A DNA stretch of 64,000 nucleotides, from the NCBI GenBank assembly GCA_017871115.1, contig JAFCIZ010000001.1:5437501-5501500 (forward strand), given 5' to 3'. Of the stretch, positions 36,362 to 48,361 are shown in pieces (positions within the stretch are counted from its first letter, which is position 1; every line of letters starts with the position of its first letter). A program made the translations under genes and the position numbers. The DNA comes from Cunninghamella blakesleeana (lineage: Eukaryota; Mucoromycota; Mucoromycetes; Mucorales; Cunninghamellaceae). The notes under the pieces were generated by a model, which saw only the letters and a list, made by a program, of their open reading frames with translations, was not told the origin of the DNA and did not search any database.

Positions 36362-36736
36362 CTTTTCCACGCTTTAGGGTGTAATGGCCAATCACATAGT
36401 TGAACATATGATGTATATATATATATATCATATTAATCATACAATACATTTATATTAAGCACGAGTTTTATCATTTTTTTATTTTGTATATATTGTTTTA
36501 ATAATGATGATGAGACCGGGTTAATTATATTAGTGCTATTAAATAATATAACCTAGATAAATATACAGTTAGATTTTTTTATGAAAAAACTGTGATTATT
36601 ATTTTTTTATCCAATAAAAGTGCTTGAGATTTTTTATTACTAAGATTCTTGTAATTCATTTAAACTCATCTTTTTATATAATATTTATATATATATATAT
36701 ATATATGTATGTATAACATCATCATATTACTGCATT

Positions 36737-36767
<31 letters not shown>

Positions 36768-37089
36768 TTATTATTATTAGTGTTATTATTATTATGGTTT
36801 AAAAAGAATATTATAATTTTATAAAAATGGGTACCATGGCGATATTACTATATTAGAATCATTAATCATTCCATTCCGTTTTATTATTGTTTTATGTTTA
36901 TTGTTTACACATAAAAAAAGAGGGGTTATTATAAATTAGGTTGACATGATCCATCTATATATATATTTATATATATACGGATCCTATATAAATATAAAAA
37001 GCAGAATATATATATAGATTAATTTATCATGCTTCTAGCAAAATATAGTAATCTATGAGGAAAATCGCGGGAAAAAACACAAAAAAAAA

Positions 37090-37103
37090 GTGGGGCGTGG
37101 GGC
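37090..37103 (+). promoter_or_regulatory. Tandem GTGGGGC sites
   Basis: GTGGGGCGTGGGGC is two perfect direct copies of GTGGGGC in otherwise AT-rich sequence. GTGGGG fits the SYGGRG consensus bound by CreA/Mig1-type carbon repressors. The site is about 870 bp upstream of malic enzyme, a carbon-metabolism gene; a link is inference. Confidence 0.35.
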
Positions 37104-37476
37104 AAAAATAGAGAGATCCGGAATGTTAGAACGAAATATACCCCCCGATACCCAACATTATCGGAACAAAGGTACCCTTTATATTTTAATTTAGAGTTCT
37201 TTCCTCGGTTTATAACTCAGAAAGTCAAAGATGCGTACTGTTTATAGTAATATGGTAGATTATATTATATTCTAATGATCAAATTATTTTTTTGAAATAA
37301 AATATGTAATTTTGTGTATGTCTTTATTTATATTGTATGGTTATTGAAATAAAAAAAGCAAGTGGTAAAGATCGTAAAAAAAGTATAAATATATACAAAT
37401 GTAATAAAAAAGAAGTATTTATGAAAATAAAGGTATCTTGAAATAAGCAATAAAAAAAAGTGTATGGAATATATTC

Positions 37477-37989
37477 CTAGTAGGTTAATGTTTCCGTATT
37501 ATCTATCGAATGTCGACTTCATATTAATAATAAAAAATATATAATAAAAGAATTCTTTATTATTATCATTATTTTTATATGTATACATTTATTATTATTA
37601 TATATTTACCATATTGGACATGTTGAGCTTTGATTTAACCAATGGATGATGCATTCTTGATGATATTCATGACCACAAGGTAATTTAGTGACAAATTTAT
37701 TAATTTCATAAATATCTTGGCAAATGATACATTCTGTACCTGATTTTATTACTATAAATAATTATATAGTAATATTAACATATAAATTTATATGTATATA
37801 CAAGCTTTTCAACTATTGTGATCCTTAATATTTTCAACTTACACGAATCATTATCACTTAATATTCGTTGTTTTAATTTCTCAATGCTTTCTCTAGTAGC
37901 TGGTCTATTATTTGGCTGAGCACTGTAATATATTTATAAAAACCATAAAAATAAATAAATGAATAGGCACAATTAGTGTAGTATTAACG

Positions 37990-38028
<39 letters not shown>

Positions 38029-39211
38029 ATACCTTTCTGAAAATTGAGATCTAATAATATGTCTATAAAAAATAAAAAGATGAAAAGGAAGAGAGTAGAT
38101 AAAAACCAGCGTAAAATAAAAAATAATAATAAAATATATCACAAAACACTAGTATTACCGTAAACGTATAAATGTTGACATTATATTATTTCTATTTTCT
38201 TGATGCTCTAATGCTATTTCACCTTGAACATACATGTTATCATCATTATCACTATTGTTATCAGTAAAGATATTTGAGAGGGAAGGGGTCATAACACGAT
38301 AAACGGATCCATTACGTCCTATTTCCATAATTGTGCCCATATAGCCATTAAAATCCGTTTCATGTTCCGATAAAAATGCAGAAGCCAGCAATCCAGCTAA
38401 ATCAATAGCATTATCGTCACTGTCGCTGTTGTCAATATTATTGTCAGGAGCGTCTGATTCTTCATCTTCATCAATTGTTTCCCACTCACTATTATCATCA
38501 TCACTGTCTGTATCATTAATAGAAACTCCTTCACGATCACTATCACTATCATCATCATCATTGTCGTCATCATCATCCTTTCCTTCATAAGACTCACCCA
38601 AATCACTAATCCAAGGTCCATTATCATCATCATCTGAATCATCATAGTCATAATAATCTGATAAGTTGGAGCAATTGGAGTGTACGCTGAAGTCAGAATA
38701 GCTATAGTTACTATAATTACTGTCGACATCACTTTCTTCTTCTTCATCATCATTGCCATATACTTCTGAATGACCATTATCTTCACTATATTCACCAACA
38801 TCGTCTTCATCAGAAAAAGGGCCAAAATCCGTATTGTTATTATTTTCATCACTGTAACTATCCTCTTCAGTACTTTCTATACTGATATCGTTAAACATAT
38901 TCATTAAATTTTGAAGTTGATGCCGTAGACTTATGGATCCTTCTATTGACCTTTCACCATTTCTAGCTTGAGAATACTAATAATAACATAGTAATAACAA
39001 TGAAATTTATATATCGCGAGAATAATGTTATTACTATTATTATTTAAAAACAATATTATATTATAGCTTAACGTATTAAAAAAAAGAAATAAACTTTTAC
39101 TTCTACTATATTTTGCGAATGACAAGATTGGCAAATTAGCGGTGTAATACTGGATACTCGAACCGGATTTATAGCTTTCATACAATTATAACAATAATAC
39201 ATTCTTTGCAT
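37477..39211 (-). CDS. RNF126/RNF115-type RING-H2 E3 ubiquitin ligase
   Basis: Cytosolic ubiquitin ligase. Six exons (39101-39211, 38159-38976, 38033-38062, 37843-37922, 37610-37751, 37477-37516) join in phase to 406 residues. An N-terminal C2C2 zinc ribbon has Cys 7, 10, 27 and 30 (YYCYNCMKAINP, LICQSCHS), as in RNF126/BCA2, where it binds ubiquitin or BAG6 clients. Residues about 75-260 are a strongly acidic Asp/Ser/Asn-rich linker. The RING-H2 domain spans 354-395: C354, C357, C372, H374, H377, C380, C391, C394, with the usual Pro and Arg after the last cysteines. The last zinc ligand C394 is split by an intron; reading on without splicing would give CPIW and a stop, so the 40-nt last exon is needed for a complete RING and fits in phase. 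Divergent from FIS1. Confidence 0.88.
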
Positions 39212-39557
39212 CTTTTAATATATATCTGGGCGTATTCATATAAATAAAAATATCAATATTAATATATGTATTTTTAATTATGATTATATATAAAAAGTTT
39301 TATAAAAAAATTGATGGAAGATGAAAAAATAAGAAATAAGAAAGGAAGAAAGGAAAAAACTAAGGTCGTAAAAAGGGTGACAATGAAATTTTAGCATAAG
39401 CAGCAAAAAAAAGCGGAAAATTGAAGTTCCGCTATTTTTTTAAAAAGTAAAAAATTCAATTTTTTTTTGCTTGGTCTCTTTCTTTTTCTTTTTACAAGTC
39501 TATATTCTTTCTTTTGTTCCATTTTGGTATAATAATAGCAACAATAACAATCTAAAT
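39212..39557. promoter_or_regulatory. Divergent promoter between the RING ligase gene and FIS1
   Basis: 346 bp. Its main feature is an inverted repeat of AGCGGAA (39412-39418) and TTCCGCT (39427-39433) with an 8-nt spacer, flanked by A and T runs and centred about 135 bp from FIS1. The rest is A/T- or CT-rich. Confidence 0.55.
39412..39433. promoter_or_regulatory. AGCGGAA / TTCCGCT inverted repeat
   Basis: Perfect 7-nt inverted repeat with an 8-nt loop, in the bidirectional promoter of FIS1. It contains two facing GCGGA cores, suggesting a dimer-binding operator. Confidence 0.4.
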
Positions 39558-40383
39558 ATGAAAAGTGATGCACCTTCAGCTATAGAGGTCGAAAAACCAT
39601 TAAGTCCTGCTGAACTTGAGGTAAGTAACAAAACTGAATAAAATATAGCATTTATAAAGGAGGTAAAGAAAATGCAAATATATGTATGTATGTATGTATG
39701 TATGTGTATATATAGTATGAGACCTTTAATTATTTTAAAATGTGTATATATGTTTATTTAGGTTCTTCGTCGACAATTTATTAAAGAAGGTGAATATGTA
39801 ACAATTCAAACTAAATTCAATTATGCTTGGGGATTAATAAAATCAGCAAATATTGATCAAGTAAAGCAAGGAATTCAATTATTAATAGGTAAAGATATGA
39901 TAGAATTTGGATAAATTTATAATATTAATAATAATTACAGCAATAATATAAAGTAAAAATATTAATTACATTAATAATATTTTTTTTTTAAGAAATATAT
40001 TCTGATGCACCTGAGCGAAGAAGAGAGTGTTTATACTTCTTGGCATTGGCTCATTATAAAGTATCCAGTTACTCCGAGGCTAGATCCTATAATCAAAAAT
40101 TACTACAGTTAGAACCAAGAAATGCTCAAGCTCTTGAGCTAGCAAAACAAATTGACGAAAAAGTATCTAGGGGTAAATAAATAAATAAATAAATAAAAAA
40201 TATAAAAATATATCTGAAACAGTAATAAGATTTAGAGTAAAAGGAATATCATGTCACTTACTTTAAAAAATGATTTTCGCTTTTTTTAAATATATAGAGG
40301 GCGCTATAGGTTTAGCTATTGTAAGTGGTGTGGTTGCAGTGGCAGCAGCTTTAATAACAACCGTAGTGAAACGATCAAAATAA
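39558..40383 (+). CDS. FIS1: Mitochondrial fission protein FIS1
   Basis: Tail-anchored adaptor on the outer mitochondrial and peroxisomal membranes that recruits the dynamin-related fission machinery. Four exons (39558-39620, 39762-39888, 39993-40172, 40298-40383) join in phase to 151 residues, nearly the yeast length. Two TPR-like repeats are recognisable: [18 protein letters not shown]-type (here [19 protein letters not shown]) and [20 protein letters not shown] with [18 protein letters not shown]. The C-terminus has one membrane helix (about 126-146, [20 protein letters not shown]) and a short basic tail VKRSK typical of mitochondrial tail anchors. All family landmarks are present. Confidence 0.95.
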
Positions 40384-40626
40384 ACTATAGTTGAATTTTA
40401 TTTAGCGCATATATATAAAAAAATAAGAAAAGTGAGGAAAAAAATATTTTTTAGTATAAATAATATTTTTTTTAAAAAAATTGACTCGCTTTCTTTTTTT
40501 CTTTTCTATTCTCTATCTTTTTACTTTTTTTTTAACTTCATAATATTAAATATACTCTGAATATATCCTTTTTTTACAATATTTTATTTTATAAAAATAT
40601 CTTTATCTGATTCTAACCTGATAATA

Positions 40627-42715
40627 ATGACTCATTTACAAAATGGAAATGAATATCAATTATTTGAAAAATATAATGGAAAAAAAGAACTTTATCCTGT
40701 GAATTCAAATAAAGTACCAACACAACATAAAAATAATTCAAAACTTAAAGATACTCCTGTTATGATTGAATCTAGGTATGATATAAGTACTTTAAGGGCT
40801 ATCTCTGAAACCATGTTGGCAAGGCACCATAATAAGAAAAGATCTCTTTCATCGCGCGAACTTCACTATCATAATAAAAAAAAGAGCCGTTCTACTCTAA
40901 ATGACATGGAAAAAATAAAATATATAATGGATTCTCCAACTTCTTCTTCCTTCTCTTCTTTGATACCTTTAAAATCACCATACCTTCCTCAAGTCATACG
41001 TCGTTTTACTGCTACTGCTACTTCTTCACGTTCTACTTCACCCTCTCATTCACCTACTCAAACTAATGGTACGCGACATTCAACTTCTTCTGTACAGCCG
41101 AGATGGCACAACCAAGCATGTATGCTTTTTTTAGCCCTAAGAGATCATCCCCAACATGAAATGCCTAGAACGGAATTAATCAATGCTGCTTTAGAACTCG
41201 ATAAAAATATTAGTAAAGAAAAAAAGCTTCCTCATGCTTTTCGCGGAAAGGTAAGATAAGAATAAATAAATAATAATAATAGATAATAATAAGAGATACT
41301 ATTTTTAAAAATGGGTAAATTATAGATGATGAATATTCCCTATATTGATATTTTTTTTTTTATATGTATATATATTTAAGACTCCAAAAAATTCTGCATC
41401 AGCTATATTGACTAATAATCATGGTAAACATTTTCAAGCATTTCGACCAGATGGAAGTAGATCTATGCATTTTCGTTTAACTTTTAAACCAGCAAATTTT
41501 GTGAAAGCATCAAAACTGTACCGTGAATGGTTAGAAATACTTTATAAACACGATTGGCCACTTTGTTTTGGAAAACCACAAAAAGATGCTAATGAAAATA
41601 ATGATTCTAAATCTTTGAATTCTCCTCCTACACCACATCCAACGACAACGACAATAGCACAGTCATCGCCATCATCATCATCGCCTAATGAAATAAATAA
41701 TATATCATTAACAACTACAGAACCTTTACCGTTAATCCATTCAATAAACGAAAAAAATACCAAATCAACAGATACAATAATACCAAGCTGTGAATCCACC
41801 TCCTCCACAGCAACTGATGATATCTCATTACTGCCCACACCTCCTATTTCTAATTCTCCATCATTTGATCAAGACTTCAGTGATAGTAAAAATCAAGCGA
41901 AAATAGCATCAGTAGAAAGTGAAGACCAAGATGAAGATAATATTTCATTTAGATCTCACCCGACAGAATTTGATTATTTTATGGCACTTCGTCAACAAGA
42001 AAGGGAGCGTTTGACAATGAACTCTGCCGATGAATACAATAAAGAAAATCAAATAGTTAATCAATCCATGTTACCTTCACCAACCCATCATTATCCATTC
42101 AATAATGGTTATTATATACATGACGAATTTAATCAGAATAAAAAGAATATTGAGGAAGTGAAGGATAATGATCAACAACAGCAACAACAATTAAATGGAT
42201 CTAATATTAGTATATGTGATACCATTTCATGGAAAATTGTAGGAGATAGTTATTACTTGAATTCATCAGATACACCCGTTATCCCTACTTCATGGCGAGA
42301 TATAGTAAGAGTTGAACATAAATATACTGCTAAAGGTGATACCTATTATACTGTTTATGCCAATCGTCGATTACCATGTAATATACCTATTGGATTTTAT
42401 TTTGGGGTTCCAGTATCTGAAGAAGAATTTGATTTATTTAAAGAGGATAACGGCCAAGCATTATCAACAAGTGTGATGTATGGTAAAACGATTTTGGATC
42501 CTACGGATGATTATGGACAGCTTTTTACAGATCCAAACCAAGAACAAACTAAAGTTTATTGCCCATTTAATTTTATACGCGAAGCAGATACTCCTGAACA
42601 CTCAAATATTTCATTATTAAAAGGGAGAATACAAAATCAAGTTATATGCTGGACACAAAGGGAAATAGCAAAAGGCGAAGAGTTGTTAACTTGGCTTGAA
42701 TATAATCATATATAA
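40627..42715 (+). CDS. Putative PR/SET-like domain protein with N-terminal winged-helix-like region
   Basis: Two exons (40627-41250, 41381-42715) join in phase to 652 residues. Residues about 155-265 are a compact conserved-looking region spanning the intron: HNQACMLFLALRDHPQHEMP, TELINAALELDK, then GKTPKNSASAILTNNHGKHF and a basic-aromatic segment ending LYKHDWPLCFG; this resembles a winged-helix DNA-binding fold. A long Ser/Thr/Asp-rich linker with a Gln run follows. Residues about 490-652 look like a PR/SET fold: PCNIPIGFYFGVPVS, then VYCPFNFIREAD and the C-terminal VICWTQREIAKGEELLTWLE, matching the GEELL.WY end of PR domains. The canonical SET NHxCxPN motif is missing, as in PRDM proteins. 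A chromatin or transcription role is likely, methyltransferase activity uncertain. Confidence 0.75.
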
Positions 42716-42929
42716 CTATTATTGTTATTTTTATATGTATATAATATATATAGTATAACTATATGTTCTTAAATAAGTCTAATATTATTTTTTGTTGGCA
42801 AAAGTTAAAAATAAAAAATTTAAATTTTTTCAATTTTTTTGCTTTTTTTCTCTCTCTCTCTTTCTTTTTTTTAAGTTCTCATAAATAACCAAAATAACCT
42901 TAACCTATTACATGTCATCTAATATCTTC
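42716..42929. other. Spacer before the LINE relic
   Basis: A/T-rich with CT runs near 42840-42870. No gene seen. Confidence 0.4.
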
Positions 42930-44290
42930 TATGAAAGTGCCATATGCAAAGGTTAATGTAGATATAACAATTAGTTTTCCTTTATTCGGTAAAAAAGATT
43001 CAATAGGATGAATTTTCTCAATAATCACAATATATCTCAATGGCGTGATCGCAGTTTGACATTCCTATATCATACCTGGGATTTTCTATGATTACAACAA
43101 CTGCACAATGTAATTATTACCAAAAGAAACTGCTATATAATATTGAAATTAAATATAATAGATATAAACAAAAAAACCCATTTTACGTGGCTGGGTTACT
43201 ATTATAAACATATTAACCTTTTCTATGATATGGTATCATTGTTTATTCAATCCAAACAATTTTTTTACAGATTAAGATCAACAATTTATAATTTTATATG
43301 AAATCGGTTCTCCCCTAAAGCATCTTATTCATCTCTCTGTCTCCCTAACAATAAAAGTGGACTTGGTGTTTTAGACCTCAATCTATGGTACTTAAACAAA
43401 GATGGATCAGACCGATAATTGACTCTGTAAACAATCGTTCTATGCATTCTGCTATCCTACTTCATCATTTGAAAATTGCTGCTGGTTTTGACTCCATCTG
43501 CTTACCTTTATTATTTCCAATTTTACTTATAAATCATTTATACAAGTTCCTCTTCTGCTGTCAGGTATATGCGATAATATTGATCACTTTGGCTTCATTA
43601 GAAAAAATGTAGTTTCACCATCCACTACATTGCATCTATTAATTGTTAAAATCGTGGCATACATACCTCCTAATCACTGGGTATATTCTAAACAACAATA
43701 TAGGAAAGCTGTCTTAGACTTCAAGTTTGATAAGGATATAGATAATATAGGGGAAAAATAAACATTAGATAACCCAAAATTTCCTAAAATTAATAAAAGT
43801 TAAATAAGGACATAAAAAAAGGACATATTAATAGCATCATCGTTTTCATCAGTGATCAAGATAAGCAACAGTGCTAAATTTTTACACTAATTTCGGTTGA
43901 TGGACTCGTGGAAAAAATATTCATCTAAGACACTACAATATTATATAATTAATAGGACTCTGTATTCTCACCTATAAACTATATATCATCATCAACTTGG
44001 AAAAAATTCTGGAATATCAAAACATATTCTGAAGCAAGAACAATTTGGTATCAGATAATCACTAAAAAACTAAATTAATCAGCTTCAATTACTATATACA
44101 ATAAAAATTGCCTTGAATAGTTTTCTTTCTGTAATATAGATAAAGGTAATCTTATGCTTGTGCTATTCCAATGTTCGAGGATCAAAAGATTATGGATTTC
44201 CATATTAACATCCAATAAAATCAATATTTTTATTGATGCGCATGATTTGTATGAGCTAACATTCAAGATAGATGCAAATTCTTTAAAGAT
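42930..44290 (+). mobile_element. Decayed 5'-truncated LINE (non-LTR retrotransposon) reverse-transcriptase relic
   Basis: Conceptual translation in shifting plus-strand frames gives pieces of a LINE polyprotein in the correct order: ISFPLFGKK, ISQWRDRSLTFLYHTW near 43030-43075, RLRSTIYNFI near 43270, the diagnostic LPNNKSGLGVLDLNLWYL near 43345-43390 (GGLGV block after the reverse transcriptase core), WKKFWNIKTYSEARTIWYQI near 43998-44060, and the zinc-finger-like end LFQCSRIKRLWIS near 44160-44200. Many stops and frameshifts break it, so it is dead. Only the part downstream of the polymerase core remains, as expected of 5' truncation. No poly-A tail or clear target-site duplication was seen. 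Base composition has drifted towards the AT-rich background, suggesting age. Confidence 0.8.
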
Positions 44291-44683
44291 AAATCAAGGA
44301 ATTATGGTCATTGCTAGTTCTTAATTATGCAAATATGGAAAATTATATGGTAGGTTATTATATACCAACGTTTTTTTATTGATAATAGTATATACAAGGA
44401 TATTCTCGCGTACTATTATATTCTCAAGAATAATAATAATATTTTTATATAATACGATTTTAGAATAGTTTTTAGGATATAGTATGGTGATTAGATTTAT
44501 AGTAACTGTATACCTCAATTTAGAATAGTTTTTCACCTTTCACTATAACATGTTTGCCTTTCAATTTTTCTTTTTTTAATTTTATCATCAATTTTCGTCT
44601 GAATTTTAATTTAATAAATTTAAACACTTTACAAAAAAAAAAACTTCTCTTTATTTTTAATTTGGAAAAAAAAAAGAAAAAAT
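44291..44683. other. Spacer between the LINE relic and a coiled-coil gene
   Basis: A/T-rich, with direct repeats of TTTAGAATAG (44459 and 44519). No gene seen and no CGGA element. Confidence 0.4.
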
Positions 44684-47666
44684 ATGCAGGATTCATTAAC
44701 TGAACCATATAGATTAAGATATGAATCACGAAAAAGAGGCTTTGGGTAATAATGTGTTAAAAATATATTTTAATAACTGGAATGCATTGAAAAATGGACT
44801 ATAATAATTATAGCAATAATAATAATTAAAATCTTTTTTTTTTTTATCTCTAGAACATTACCTAAAGATATAAATGTAGTCTCAAAGTTTAATATTGGTT
44901 ATTGTAATATAATAATAATGATAATAATAAATAAGATCTCTAAACATTTCTATCTTTACTTTATAATTAATATATAGTGTTTTGCCTATTTTTTATTTTA
45001 TTTTAGTTAATATACCTTCACCCAAACGGCAGAATACTTCACCAAAGCTATCATTTGCAACCACGGTAGAATCTCAAGAATCATTACATCAAGTTACTAA
45101 TGATAGACTTGAGCAAGAACCTCCGGTAAAAGTAATAGTAGAAACATCAAAGTTAGCCTCACCAAGTGAAATGGTGGATTATGAAGAGATAGATAATAAT
45201 GCACCACTGATGGAAATTGAAGAAGTAAAAGAAAAAAAGCTAAAAGATGATATATCACAAAGAAAAGACAAAGAAAAAGAAAGTGAGAATGATATTGATC
45301 AGAAACACCGTTCACCTCTAAAATCAACATTACCAATATCACCTTCGGAAACAACTAGTGGGATTAAATCTGTCATAGAAGACTATACAAATGATACAAC
45401 ACCTCTTACCAAACCTTTACATGATTTAAAAATAACAGATGAAATATTAATTAATGATTTACCTTCATCACCTATACATATACCTATTGAAATTACTATT
45501 AATAATAATACCTTACCTTCCAAAGAAATTCATAATGATGAAGATAGTGTTGATCAGAATGATGAAAAAGATACCACCATGTTTAATAAACAAAAACAAC
45601 AACATAATCAAATAGCTGAAGAATCAAGTCAACAATCTATTAATGTTCATGATAATAAATATACACGACAAGAGGTATCATTAGACGATATTTTTGATTC
45701 TCAATATGATGATAATAATAGTATCAGTAGCCACAGCAATAATAAAGACATAAATGGCTCGTTTAATAACAGCAATGCTAGTACAACTCAAACAACTTTA
45801 CAACTAGATCAAAATATTCGTACTCAATATAGCGGTAATGTTGCTACTGGACTTAATAACAATAATAAAGTTGTAAATGATTTATTTAATAATAATAATA
45901 ATGTTAGTATAACTCAAGTACCTGCAAAACTCGATAGCAACACCAATACTCAACAAAACAACAGTCTTAGTATAGGAAACTCTAACAGTAACAAATATAT
46001 AAGCAATGTGTCTAATCATTATATTGATGATAATTGTGCTACATCAACTTCTGAATTAAAAGAACGAGATATTCCATTACCACAATCATCTTCATCACCA
46101 TCGCAAACTGATATGAATGACTTATCTAATGATAGTGACAATGTTAACAAAAATAAAATAGACCAAACGCTTGAACAATTAGACCATAATATTCCACCCA
46201 CATTACAATCTGAAAATGATCAAGTTTTTAAACCAGTAGAAATAAACAGATCAGACGACGATATTAATGATCATATGGATATAGAATACAATAATCAAAG
46301 TTTTGAAATGGATGGTTTGCCCAATAAGAATAATGAAGTTACAAATCCCAAACTTGAACAAAAAAAACAGGGTATACCGGCATCAGCATCGGCATCAGGA
46401 TCAGAGTCGTCACCATTACAATTTCATACAGACAGCTTGCTTAATAATAATAGTAGCATCAATAGCGATAAAACTCAAATATCCGAAACGCAAGAACAAG
46501 ATATTTCATCGCCACTACCATTACATTCTGATTCTGATTCGTCTAATATGAAAAATAACAGTAGTAATAATAGTAATGATACAACTCAGATACCTGAGCT
46601 ATTAAATGACAATAATCTATCGGTCTCAAAGTCTGACAATGATATTATTGGTAAAACTATTGAAGAAGGCAAAACAGATGATGTTCTCAACAATCTCAAA
46701 AATATAGAAAACGATAATAATCAGTATTTTGAAATGGATTATGAAGATAATGATCATCATTACGATGATGGAGATGAAAATCATATGGAAGAACAAATTA
46801 ATGAAGAAGAAAATGGAGATAATTTAGATAATAACAATAATAGTAATTATGAGTATAATAATATTGCTGAAGATGAAGAATTAGAGATTGAATTGGAGCA
46901 GCATATTCAGGAATATATGAATGTAGAACAGCTTGAAGAAAAGCGGAATCAATTAAAGGAAGATATTCGACCTGAAATACTGGATTATTTTAAAGATAAA
47001 CAGCTACCTGATAATATAGAAGAAATAGATACAGATGGATTATTGAAACATTTAGAGAGTAACATAGAAGGTCTATTGAAACCTAGCGATAGGAAAAAGC
47101 TGTCCGACGAAATTCTATCAACTGATGCGTCTATTACTAAAGTAACATTTGATTTCAAGTAAGTTTTATAATTATCAATATTAATACTATTATTTAAAAC
47201 AAGTATATATAACTGAGATATTGAAAAATTATATTATTATTTATTATTATTACATAGAAATAAATTACAAAATCCTGACTCAAAACGTTTAGTTGAAGCA
47301 TTTGGATTAAAATTAACACATCAACTCCATACACAGTTTAAATTATATACTGAATTAAAACAATTAGAGATGATATTAAAAAAAATTAGACGCCAGCATA
47401 GTACTACTCGTTCAAAAGCACAATCTTTAAAAGTTGAATGTGATAAATACACAAGACAATTGGAAAGTAAGAAGAATGCTTTTAGAAAACTCCAAAAATC
47501 CAGGAAGGTAAACCTATATTTTCAGTTATTTTTTATTATGTTATTTTATGTGATGCTCATATATTAACTTAATTTGTGATCGCATCTTTTTTTTTATCTT
47601 TTATTGTAGACTCTAAATGAATATGAATCTTTTTTTAAAGAAATACAGGACGCTTTATTGGAATAA
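44684..47666 (+). CDS. Acidic low-complexity protein with C-terminal coiled coil, unknown function
   Basis: Five exons (44684-44745, 44854-44903, 45007-47158, 47258-47507, 47610-47666) join in phase to 856 residues. The first 40 residues (MQDSLTEPYRLRYESRKRGF, GTLPKDINVVSKF) look conserved. The middle 600 residues are Asp/Glu/Asn/Ser/Gln-rich with repeated SITQ/TTQ-containing Asn blocks and are surely disordered. Residues about 655-740 are helical and acidic (ELEIELEQHIQEYMNVEQLE), and the last 120 residues form a strong coiled coil (QLHTQFKLYTELKQLEMILK, then KVECDKYTRQLESKKNAF) ending YESFFKEIQDALLE. The architecture is reminiscent of inner-kinetochore CENP-U/Ame1-type proteins, but no signature proves this. 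The exon-2 donor could also be GTTATT at 44898 instead of GTAATA at 44904; both keep the frame. Confidence 0.75.
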
Positions 47667-48249
47667 TAATAATAATGATAATGATAATAATATATATATA
47701 TTTATGATCTTAAATGATAGCAATAATAATAATATAGTAAATTTATGTAAATAATGAAAAATACATGCATAAAACAAATATAGCATATATATATATATAT
47801 ATTATAGTAGCTTTGTTTATAAACATAATAAAAATGAAAATAAAAAAAATTCACTTATAAATATGTGTTAACTAAATAATATATAGTTTATTTTTTATAT
47901 TGCTTTTTAAAATTAATAAATAATATACGTATAATAATCCATACAAGCTTTTTAAAATCTTAGTTTTGTGTTAAATTTAAGACAGAATCAAAAGAGTTAC
48001 ACGAGTCGGTGTTTGTAAAAATTTTCACCTTGCAATTTTTTTATTTTAAAAAAATTCATTTTTTTTTTCTTTCTCTTTTCCTATTTCTTTTTCTTTTTCT
48101 TTTTTTTTTTTTTTTTTTTTTTTTCTTTTCTTTTTTTTTTTAAGCGCGTTTCATTTTATATACTTGGCATCGTGTTTTCTTTTTAAATTTCTACTTTACA
48201 TTATTATTATTTTAATCCTATATCTGTAGTTATTTATATATATCCATTT

Positions 48250-48289
<40 letters not shown>

Positions 48290-48361
48290 TATACGTATTA
48301 AAAAAAAAACAAAGCCAAAGGAAAAAAATAACCAAAACCATAATTAATAATAAATAGATAT
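47667..48361. other. Spacer before the F-box/DUSP gene
   Basis: (TA)n tracts near 47787 and 48257-48284, a T/C-rich block 48060-48140 with a long T run, and GTCGGTGTTTGTAAAA at 48005, about 340 bp upstream of the next start. No gene seen. Confidence 0.5.

Larger units (their letters stand above)
36219..37476. other. Spacer upstream of malic enzyme, downstream of the RNF126-type gene
   Basis: Contains a TATA-like box and CGGAG element near the malic enzyme start, AAT repeats at 36735-36790, and an unusual GC-rich patch at 37060-37200 with a tandem GTGGGGC, TCCGGAATGTTAGA and a run of C. No coding signal seen apart from that patch, whose role is unknown. Confidence 0.55.

Noticed and set aside
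43385..43612. Open frame within the LINE relic
   Set aside because: It is out of frame with the recognisable reverse-transcriptase pieces and is a by-product of decay.
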